42,874 bases of DNA from an uncultured Pseudomonadota bacterium (GTDB lineage: Bacteria; Myxococcota_A; UBA796; SXON01). Made by a program: the position numbers and the translations under genes. The stretch lies in NCBI GenBank assembly GCA_903921785.1, contig CAIXRH010000090.1, positions 1 through 42,874 of the forward strand, read 5' to 3'. This document shows positions 31,671 through 38,839 of this stretch, piece after piece (position 1 is the stretch's first letter; each line of letters begins with the position of its first letter). Under the pieces are notes generated by a model. The model did not search any database and was not told the DNA's origin. It was given only the letters and a program-made list of their open reading frames with translations.

Positions 31671-33995
31671 CTATGCCCCCGCGTGGATCCAGACGGTCCC
31701 CGAACGCCCGTCGATCGTGACCTCCGTCCCGGTGGCGAGCGTGTGCGTGGCCCCGCGGACGTTCGCCACGGCCGGGAGGCGGTACTCGCGCGCCACCACG
31801 GCGCCGTGGCTGAGCAGGCTGCCGAGCTCCACGACGAGCCCGCTCGCCCGCGAAAAAAGCGGCGTCCAGGCTGGGTCGGTGGAGCGGGTCACCAGCACCT
31901 CGCCGGGGAGCAGCGCGGCCCCGTCCTCCGGGCGCAGGAGCACCCGTACGCGCCCGGTGACGACGCCGGGGGAGATGCCGAGGCCGTCGAGGCGCCCGGA
32001 CGCGGCGGGGATGGCGATGGCCTCGTCGCCGCGGAGGAAGTCGGGCGGGTCGGCGTCGACCGGCTCGGCGCGGCGCCGGGCGACGATCGCCGGCCAGGCC
32101 GCGGGATCGAGGGCGAGCTCGTCCACGCGGAGGAAGCGGACGTCGGACGGATCGGGCAGGGGTGCGCCGAGATCGAGGAATTTTCCGCGAAGGACATGGA
32201 GGATCCGCTCGAGGTGGTACCGCTGCTCCTCGCGCAGCCGCAGGTACGCGCGGGTGAGCCGCACCGCCTGCCCCACCAGCGGTCCGAGCCGCGCCGGCGG
32301 CTCCTCCGCCTTCGCCGCGGGGGGTTCGGGTGCGGTGCGCGCCAGCGCGGCGAGCGCCAGCACCCGCTCGGGGTGGTCCGCCCACCGCGTGGAGAAGACC
32401 TCCCAGCTCGCGTCGGATCGGTGGCCGTGACGGGCGAGGAACGCGGGGAGCGACGCCGCGTCCAGCGTGCGCAGCTCGCGGTTGATGCGCGTGGTGAGGC
32501 TGCCTTCGGGCGGGGCGAACAGGCGATCGCGCTCCGCTTCGTCCACGAACCCCTCGGTCCACTGCCACCAGAGGTTGGCGAAGAGCAGCGACGTGATGTG
32601 CACGCGCACGTAGTCGCGGAGGATGGGCTCCACCGTGGCGATCGCGGCCGCGGGCGGCGCGGCGGCCAGCGCGTCGAGGCGCGCGTCGAGGCCGCGGAGG
32701 AAGGCCTCCCAGGCGAGGTGGTTGGCGAAGGGGTTCCAGCGGAAGCGCTCCCAGCGCCGCTCCCGGAACGTCGTCGCGAGGATGCTCCCGTACACGCGCC
32801 AGTCGGGGCGCGCGGCGGCGCGACGGGTCCACGCGTCGACCTCGTCGGGCGGGAAGAACTCCAGCATGAACCGGGGCGGCGGGAAGCCGGGCGCCTTGAA
32901 GGCGAGGTGCCGGAACACGGTGGCGTTGAGGTACGGGTGACCGCGCACCAGCCGCAGCGGCGGCTCGCCGCCGAGGTACCGCGCCTGGGTCTCCGGGTAG
33001 TCGATGAACCAGGAGAGCAGCGGCGCGAGGAGGCTCCAGCCGAGCGGCGACGCGCCCGACGGGAACCGCTCCCCGATGAACCGTCGCGTCCACAGCGTGG
33101 CCCCGCCGCGGGGCAGCCGCGCCAGCGTGGTGATCGGCCGCGCCTGCAGGAGGATCGGCTCGCCCGCGCGGTCGATCGCCCACTCCACGTCCTGCGGGCC
33201 GCCGAGCGCGCTCTCCGAGCCGAGGCCGAGGCGGCCGAGGCGGAGCAGCTCGTCCACCACCAGCTTGCGCGCGTGCGGCGCCTCGGTGGCCACGGTGACG
33301 ATGCGGCCGTCGGGGCCGAGGCGCCGCTCCTCCGCCTGGGTGGCGACGGCCTCGCTGGTGCGGTCGAGGCGGATGCGGGCGAGGACGCGCTGCAGCGGCG
33401 CCGGCGTACGCCGCGGCCGCCGCACCACGTACCGGTCCGGGACGACCGTGCCGCCGACGAGGCCCTCGCCGAGCCCCCAGACCGCCTCGACGCTCAGCTC
33501 CCGCCAGCTCCCGGAGGCGGGGTTCACCGTGAACATCACCCCGCTGACCCGCGCGTCGACCAGCTCCTGCACCAGCACGGCGACGTCGGGGAGCGGGGTG
33601 CCGCCGCGGTAGGCGAGGGCGGCGGGGCTGGCGGCGCTCGCCCACACCTCGCGAACGGCGTTCGCGAAGCCGGCGTCCGTGGTCACCCCGAGCACCGACG
33701 TGAGCTGACCCGCGTGGGAGCGCACGGCGCCGTCTTCCCCGGCGGCGCTGCTGCGCACGGCCAGCGGGGTGGCGGAGGGCCGGGCCAGCGGGAAGGGCAC
33801 GGTGGCGGCGCGGAGGCGCGCGGCGAGGTCGGGCTCGTCGCCGCGGAGGCGGTTCGCGGCGAGGGTGGCCCGGAACGCGTCGAACGGGAGGACCCAGCTC
33901 CGCGGCACGGGCAGCCCCGCGAGGAGCAGTCGCCGGAGCCCGGCGGCCTTGCCGCCGATCCGGGCGGCGTCGGCGTCGGCGAGCGGGACCAGCAC
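31671..33995 (-). CDS. rifampin phosphotransferase-like / PEP-synthase-family dikinase
   Basis: A 774-residue protein from GTG 33995. The N-terminal ATP-grasp part has IGGKAAGLRRL, LAVRSSAAGEDG, VSGVMFTVNP and VWGLGEGLVGG, as in PPDK and PEP synthase. A long central domain follows, and a mobile phosphohistidine domain forms the C-terminus with H730 in LLSHGAVVARE. The protein ends there; the PEP/pyruvate-binding barrel of true PEP synthase is missing. This ATP-grasp, substrate, His-domain order is that of rifampin phosphotransferase, which phosphorylates rifamycins using ATP. Other substrates are possible. The frame is open further upstream to a GTG at 34082, but the GTG at 33995 has a TACGTC hexamer six bases before it. 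Confidence 0.78.
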   Translation of the reverse strand: MLVPLADADAARIGGKAAGLRRLLLAGLPVPRSWVLPFDAFRATLAANRLRGDEPDLAARLRAATVPFPLARPSATPLAVRSSAAGEDGAVRSHAGQLTSVLGVTTDAGFANAVREVWASAASPAALAYRGGTPLPDVAVLVQELVDARVSGVMFTVNPASGSWRELSVEAVWGLGEGLVGGTVVPDRYVVRRPRRTPAPLQRVLARIRLDRTSEAVATQAEERRLGPDGRIVTVATEAPHARKLVVDELLRLGRLGLGSESALGGPQDVEWAIDRAGEPILLQARPITTLARLPRGGATLWTRRFIGERFPSGASPLGWSLLAPLLSWFIDYPETQARYLGGEPPLRLVRGHPYLNATVFRHLAFKAPGFPPPRFMLEFFPPDEVDAWTRRAAARPDWRVYGSILATTFRERRWERFRWNPFANHLAWEAFLRGLDARLDALAAAPPAAAIATVEPILRDYVRVHITSLLFANLWWQWTEGFVDEAERDRLFAPPEGSLTTRINRELRTLDAASLPAFLARHGHRSDASWEVFSTRWADHPERVLALAALARTAPEPPAAKAEEPPARLGPLVGQAVRLTRAYLRLREEQRYHLERILHVLRGKFLDLGAPLPDPSDVRFLRVDELALDPAAWPAIVARRRAEPVDADPPDFLRGDEAIAIPAASGRLDGLGISPGVVTGRVRVLLRPEDGAALLPGEVLVTRSTDPAWTPLFSRASGLVVELGSLLSHGAVVAREYRLPAVANVRGATHTLATGTEVTIDGRSGTVWIHAGA

Positions 33996-34001
33996 GGGGT
34001 C

Positions 34002-34007
34002 GACGTA
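34002..34007 (-). promoter_or_regulatory. candidate leaderless -10 element (TACGTC) of the dikinase gene
   Basis: On the minus strand TACGTC is separated by six bases (GACCCC) from the GTG at 33995. No -35 and no Shine-Dalgarno are visible. Confidence 0.35.
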
Positions 34008-34101
34008 ACGCGCAGGGCGGGGCGGGCGGGCCCGGCCTGACCGGGCGCCGACGGCGGGGGCGAGGCCGGGGCCGACGTCCACGATCTCGACGGTGGGCTC
34101 A

Positions 34102-34148
34102 CCTCCCGGCCCGGCTCCACCCTCGCGAGCCAGACGTACGTCGGTGGT
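34102..34148. repeat. dispersed intergenic repeat, copy 2
   Basis: Its first 32 bases match 21314-21345 with one mismatch. It opens the repeat block between the dikinase and kinase genes. Confidence 0.55.
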
Positions 34149-34205
34149 CGAGGCGCCGCTGGGGGGGGGCGCTGGTGGGGCGGCCGTTCGGCGGGGCCGC
34201 CCTCA

Positions 34206-34440
34206 GGCCTCCGCCCGGCGCCGGCGCGCCGCACAACGCGTCCAGGTCTGTGGACCCCCGGGCGTTGTGCGGCGGGAAGGGCGTCCATCGCCGCACAACC
34301 CGTCGAGGTTGGGGTCACCTCGGGCCGTTGTGCCGCGAGTTGGCCGTTCCGGGCCTCCGCCCGGCGCCGGCGCGCCGCACAACGCGTCCAGGTTTGTGGA
34401 CCTCCGGGCGTTGTGCGGCGGGAAGGCGGCCGACAGGCCG
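34206..34440. repeat. palindromic repeat array (three GCACAAC...GTTGTGC hairpins)
   Basis: Three hairpin units lie at about 34227-34274, 34289-34336 and 34373-34420. Units 1 and 3 are perfect: arms CGCCGCACAACGC and GCGTTGTGCGGCG with a 22-base middle that itself contains GTCCAGGT and GGACC-type inverted sequences. Unit 2 is a variant with shared GCACAAC and GTTGTGC arms. Units 1 and 3, each preceded by the same GC-rich segment (GGCCTCCGCCC and following), repeat with a period of 146 bases. The array is non-coding and related in style to the tandem repeat at the window end. Confidence 0.8.
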
Positions 34441-34739
34441 TGAAAAGGTCGGACATGGGGGATGAAGCGCTGTCGGTGGAGGCCGTGATTCGAAAGATGA
34501 AGATAGATTCACTATTTGGAGGCGAGCCGACCGTGTGGCCGCTGGGCGGCCCTCATCCGGCGCTGCGCGCCACCTTCTCCCGGAGGGAGAAGGGGAGCAA
34601 TTCGCCAATGGGGCGGGTTGGGAAGGCGACGAAGCCAGGGGCCTTCCCCCGGGCCTCGACGGTTCACGGTGGGCTTTGCCCACCGGCGCCTGACGCCGGT
34701 CCTCCGCTGCGCCGACGTGGGTCTGGCGCCCCCTGTGTC
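34441..34739. other. non-coding DNA with a REP-like hairpin
   Basis: No supported gene. An AT-richer stretch (34485-34522) stands out from the GC-rich surroundings. A hairpin with arms CCTTCTCCC (34573-34581) and GGGAGAAGG (34585-34593) and loop GGA is embedded in a segment starting CCCTCATCCGG at 34550. This segment resembles a motif I have often seen dispersed in proteobacterial genomes; from memory, unverified. Confidence 0.5.
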
Positions 34740-37700
34740 CTAGCCTTCGCGGGTAGACCCGCGGATCTGGACGGCCAACGTGGGGAAGCCGGCGGACTCG
34801 CACTCGGCGGCGAGGTCGAGGGCGCCGGGGGCGTCGGCCTTGAGGCGGAGGATGCTCCAGCGGGCGAGGTAGGCCATCTCGCGCTCGCCGAGCTTGTTGC
34901 AGAGCGCGGCGTCGGCTTCGAGGAGCGCGATGACTTCCTCGCCGCGAACGCCGCGGAGGTAGTGGAGGAAGACGTCGTTCATCACCACGCCGCGGTCCCA
35001 GGCGCAGTCCTTGGCCAGCTCGCGGGACTGCTCGAAGGACGCCCAGGCGCGGCCGAGATCGCCCATGCGCAGGAGCGTGTCGCCGATGTTGTGGAGGTTG
35101 ATGACCTCGCCGGGACGGTAGCCGAGGCCGCGGCGCAGCTCCAACGCCCGGCGGAACTCGGCGAGCGCCTCGGCGGGGCGGCCGTCGTCGAGCCAGGCGA
35201 TGCCGATGTTGTTGATCACCCGGCCGAGGAGCACCCGGTCGCCGGAGCGTTCGGCGTGAGGCATCGCCCGCTCCAGCAGCTCCCGGCTCGCCTGGTTGTC
35301 GCCGCGGCGGGCGGCGTGGTTCGCGAGCCCGAGGAGCATGCGCGCGGCGAGGTCGTCACGCGCGCCGGCGGCGGTGAGGCCCTGCTCGTACACGGCGCGG
35401 GCCTCGTCGACTTCGCCTTCGTCGAGGCTGAGCTGCCCGAGGACCTCGAGGCTCTGGATGTGCAGCGTGAGGTCGCCCGCCCGACGGGCGATGCCGGCGG
35501 CGTCCTCCACATTCGCCCGGGCGAGGGAGAGTTTTCCGCGCTGTGCGTAGAGCTGTCCCAGCGCGAGGAGCGCCCGCGCCTCCGCCAGCCTCGGCCCCGA
35601 CTCCGCCGCGATGTCCAGCGCCACCGTGAGCATCCGCTCCGCCGACGAGAGCCCGAGGAGCCGGGCGACCTCGCCCGCGCCCACGTGCAGCCGCGCCTCC
35701 ATCTGCGGGTCCTTGTCCGCGCGCGGCGCCGCGTCGTGCCAGGCGATGCCCTTGAGGAAACAGTCGAGCGCCCGCTCGAAGAACTGGGCGTTTCGGTGGT
35801 CCTCTCCGGCCCGGTAGATGCCGGTGATCGCGTCGCGGAAGCGGCCGCCCGCGTGGCAGTGCTGCGCGAACGCCTCAACCACCGTCTCCAGCCGATCCGC
35901 GTAGACCCGCTCCATCGCCCCGGCCACCATTCGGTGGTACTCCCGACGCTGTACGCCGAGGATGCCTCGGTTCACACACTCCCACACCAGCACCGAGCTG
36001 AAGCTGTAGGCCGTGTCCGGCGAGCGGCCGTCGGGCGCGATGAGCCCCGCGCGCACCAGCTCCCCGATGAGCACCATCGGCTCGTCGGCGCCCACGGCTT
36101 CGCTCAGCAGCATCGGGGAGAACCCCAGGCCGATGACGGCCGCCACCTGCAGGGCGCCCTTGGCCAGGGGGTCGAGCGCGTCCACCCGGGCGGCGATGAG
36201 CCCGGCCAGGGTGTCGGGGAGGTGGGCGTCGAGGTGGGGGTCCTTCAAGCGCGCGCGGGTGCCCTCGTACCAGATGCGCCCCGACTGGCGGAGCGCCTTG
36301 AGCACCTCCTCCAGGTAGAGCGGGTTCCCCTCGGCGGTGCGGCGCACGAGGCGGGTGAGGTCGGGGCCGATGGACTCGGCGCCGAGCACGTCGGCGGCCA
36401 GGGCGTCGAGCTGCTCGGGCTCCAGCGGGCCGAGGCGCACGAGCTGCATCCGCTCGGACAGCTCCGGGTCGAGCTCGCCGCGCCAGCTCGAGAGCAGGAG
36501 CACCGGCTCGCCCTCCGAGGCGGTGAGGAGCTGGGTGTAGAGCTGCACTTCGAAGGGGTCGAGGTACTGCACGTCCTCGAGGATCACGATGGTGGCCTGG
36601 TCGGAGGCGAGGCCCCGCACCAGCTTCACCATCACCGTGTCGATGGCCTCGCGCGCCGGCAACCCGCGGTCGCCCATGTCCATCGCGTAGAGGGTGGCGA
36701 TGACGGCCACGTCGGCGTCGTCGAGGCGCAGGGCGGAGAGGCGCTGGAGCCGCTCCTTCACCTCCGCCGCGGTGGTGTTCGCCTCGATGCCGAGGATGTC
36801 GCTGATGAGGTCGCGGAATGGGGCCAGCGGGCGGTCGGCCCCGAAGGGGAGGGCGCGGCCGTGGAAGACGGGGATCTTCCGGCGGGAGGCCAGCTCGCGG
36901 AGCTCCCGGAAGAACCGTGATTTTCCGGAGCCGGCCTCACCGACGACGCCGATGCGGGCCCCCCGACCGTCGCGCAGCGCGGTGAGCGCCTCACGCACGA
37001 CCTCCAGCTCGTTGCCGCGCCGCAGCCAGCGCCCGAGCACGCCCCGCCCGCCGCGGCGCTGCCCCTCCCCGAGCACGAAGCTGGCCCGCGTGGCGCGCGT
37101 GCCCTTCCGCCGCAGCTCCGGGCCCCGCTCGAACGGGAAGCGGTCCCCCGCGAGCGCCGCGACGCGGTCCGAGACCAGGGTGGTGCCCGGATCGGCGGCG
37201 TAGGCGAGGCGAACGCAGGTCTTCAGGGTGTCGCCGCGGGCGGTGTACCGGTAGTGGCGGCCCTGGCGCCGGCCGACGTTGAGGTCGCCCACGTGGATGC
37301 CGATGCTGAACTCGGTGGGGAGGCCGCGGCGGCGGAGGCGCGCGCCGAGGCGGTGGAACTCCCGGGCGCAGGCGAGGGCGCGGTCGAGGTCGTCGCCGTG
37401 GGCGCGGGGGAGGCCGAAGAACACGAAGAGGGTGTCGTCGTCGAAGCGTTCGGCGACGCCGCCCATACGGTCGACGAGCTTGCGGACCGTGCGGAGCATC
37501 TTGAAGTGCACCCGCCCCACGTCCTCGGTCTCCGCGCGGGAGGAGAACTCGGTGAGCCCGTTGACCTCCACGACCATCGCCACGATGCTCTTCCGCTCGC
37601 CTTGCACCGAGAGCAGGTGCCGGGGCACCCGCTCCTCCGAGCTGCCGGCGGACTCCGAGGAGGTGTGCCCCGAGTGCGAAGGCTCCGGGTCGACGCCGGT

Positions 37701-38711
37701 GTGCATCGCCTGGAGGTCTTCGGCGAGCAGGTCCAGGTCGCTGGCGGCGCCGGTGCTCCCCGCGATCTCCGCGGCGAAGAGCTCGTGCATGAGCTGGGAG
37801 AGCTGCCGGGCGTCGGCGCGCCAGCCTTCGGCGAAGGCGAGGGCACGGAGGTCCTCCTCGAAGGAGGCGGCGTCCTGGAAGCGCTCGGCGGGGTCCTTCG
37901 CGAGCGCCTTCTGGAGCAGGGCCCAGAGGGAGTCGGGCACGCCCGGGTGGAGCGGGCGCACATCCGGGATGCGGCACTCGATGACCTGACGGAGCTTCTC
38001 GTCGGGGTCGTCGTTCGAGAAGAGTCGCTTTCCCGCCAGCATCTCGTAGAGGACGACGCCGAGGGAGAACAGGTCGCTGCGGCGGTCCACCGGCAGGCCC
38101 TGGGCCTGCTCGGGGCTCATATAGGCAAACTTGCCCCCGCCGGGGCGCCCCGCCTGCGCCGGATCGGTCTCCCCGAGGCTCTCGCCCACGAGGCGGGCGA
38201 TCCCGAAGTCGACCAGCTTCACCTCGCCTTCGTAGGAGACCACCACGTTGTGGGGGCTCACGTCCCGGTGCACAATGTGCAGAGGCCTGCCGTCGGGCGC
38301 CATCCGTGCATGTGCGTAGCCGAGCCCCCGGAGGACCTTCCCGGCGATGTACGCGGCGAGCCCCACGTCGATGCGCTCGCCGTTCTTGCGCATCACCCGC
38401 AGGGACTGGGTGAGGTCGCGGCCGTGGATGTACTCCATGGCCATGTAGGGGTCGTTGCCGACCTTCCCGAGGTCGAAGACCTGCACGACGTTGGGGTGGT
38501 TGAGCGAGACGGAGAGCTTCGCCTCGTGGACGAACATCTGCACAAAACGAGGGTTGTTCGCCAGGGCGGGCGCGATCTTCTTGATCACCAGGCGCTTCTC
38601 GAAGCCCTCCACTCCGAAGCTGCGCGCGAGGTACACCTCGGCCATGCCGCCGACGGCGAGGCGCTCGAGGAGCTGGTAGTCCCCGAACGGTGCCGGGAGG
38701 GTGACGTCCAC
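34740..38711 (-). CDS. Ser/Thr protein kinase - cyclase-homology - ATPase - TPR signalling protein
   Basis: A 1323-residue protein from GTG 38711. A Hanks-type kinase domain (about 8-290) has the glycine loop GGMAEVY, catalytic lysine 44/45, HRD at 148-150 in HRDVSPHN, DFG at 168-170 and MSPEQA. A Ser-rich linker follows. A nucleotide-cyclase-homology domain (about 370-530) has FDDDTLFVFFG, GIHVGDLNVG and GDTLKTCVRL, but VVEVNG replaces the first metal-binding Asp and Lys replaces the conserved Asn, so it is probably inactive. A STAND/AAA-type ATPase follows with Walker A GEAGSGKS (591-598), then many TPR units to the end. A GTG start is preferred over ATG 38768 because a TACACT hexamer precedes it by six bases. 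Confidence 0.88.
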   Translation of the reverse strand: MDVTLPAPFGDYQLLERLAVGGMAEVYLARSFGVEGFEKRLVIKKIAPALANNPRFVQMFVHEAKLSVSLNHPNVVQVFDLGKVGNDPYMAMEYIHGRDLTQSLRVMRKNGERIDVGLAAYIAGKVLRGLGYAHARMAPDGRPLHIVHRDVSPHNVVVSYEGEVKLVDFGIARLVGESLGETDPAQAGRPGGGKFAYMSPEQAQGLPVDRRSDLFSLGVVLYEMLAGKRLFSNDDPDEKLRQVIECRIPDVRPLHPGVPDSLWALLQKALAKDPAERFQDAASFEEDLRALAFAEGWRADARQLSQLMHELFAAEIAGSTGAASDLDLLAEDLQAMHTGVDPEPSHSGHTSSESAGSSEERVPRHLLSVQGERKSIVAMVVEVNGLTEFSSRAETEDVGRVHFKMLRTVRKLVDRMGGVAERFDDDTLFVFFGLPRAHGDDLDRALACAREFHRLGARLRRRGLPTEFSIGIHVGDLNVGRRQGRHYRYTARGDTLKTCVRLAYAADPGTTLVSDRVAALAGDRFPFERGPELRRKGTRATRASFVLGEGQRRGGRGVLGRWLRRGNELEVVREALTALRDGRGARIGVVGEAGSGKSRFFRELRELASRRKIPVFHGRALPFGADRPLAPFRDLISDILGIEANTTAAEVKERLQRLSALRLDDADVAVIATLYAMDMGDRGLPAREAIDTVMVKLVRGLASDQATIVILEDVQYLDPFEVQLYTQLLTASEGEPVLLLSSWRGELDPELSERMQLVRLGPLEPEQLDALAADVLGAESIGPDLTRLVRRTAEGNPLYLEEVLKALRQSGRIWYEGTRARLKDPHLDAHLPDTLAGLIAARVDALDPLAKGALQVAAVIGLGFSPMLLSEAVGADEPMVLIGELVRAGLIAPDGRSPDTAYSFSSVLVWECVNRGILGVQRREYHRMVAGAMERVYADRLETVVEAFAQHCHAGGRFRDAITGIYRAGEDHRNAQFFERALDCFLKGIAWHDAAPRADKDPQMEARLHVGAGEVARLLGLSSAERMLTVALDIAAESGPRLAEARALLALGQLYAQRGKLSLARANVEDAAGIARRAGDLTLHIQSLEVLGQLSLDEGEVDEARAVYEQGLTAAGARDDLAARMLLGLANHAARRGDNQASRELLERAMPHAERSGDRVLLGRVINNIGIAWLDDGRPAEALAEFRRALELRRGLGYRPGEVINLHNIGDTLLRMGDLGRAWASFEQSRELAKDCAWDRGVVMNDVFLHYLRGVRGEEVIALLEADAALCNKLGEREMAYLARWSILRLKADAPGALDLAAECESAGFPTLAVQIRGSTREG

Positions 38712-38717
38712 GGGCCG

Positions 38718-38723
38718 AGTGTA
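38718..38723 (-). promoter_or_regulatory. candidate leaderless -10 element (TACACT) of the kinase gene
   Basis: On the minus strand TACACT is followed by exactly six bases (CGGCCC) and the GTG at 38711. TACACT matches the -10 consensus at four of six positions. No Shine-Dalgarno or clear -35 is visible. This choice moves the start 19 codons inside the longest open frame. Confidence 0.5.
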
Positions 38724-38823
38724 CACCGGCGCCGCGGGCGCGTGACCGTCGACGAGCGTGTCCAGCACGAGCCCATCGCGGAATCCGGGCGTTGGGACCC
38801 ACGCGCGCGGGCGCCAGATCGGT

Positions 38824-38829
38824 TACCCG
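38824..38829 (+). promoter_or_regulatory. weak candidate -10 element of lon
   Basis: TACCCG lies ten bases before the ATG at 38840. The putative leader is about four bases. No -35 was found. Weak evidence. Confidence 0.25.
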
Positions 38830-38839
38830 CCGGCCCCTG

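Noticed and set aside
31671-33995. Phosphoenolpyruvate synthase
   Set aside because: The C-terminal PEP/pyruvate-binding barrel is missing and the phosphohistidine domain ends the protein.
34206-34440. CRISPR array
   Set aside because: The repeats are palindromic with a 146-base period and no constant spacers of about 30 bases; no cas genes are present.
34413-36920. Long plus-strand frame over the kinase 3' half
   Set aside because: Antisense to the TPR and ATPase coding region; no domain and no start signal.
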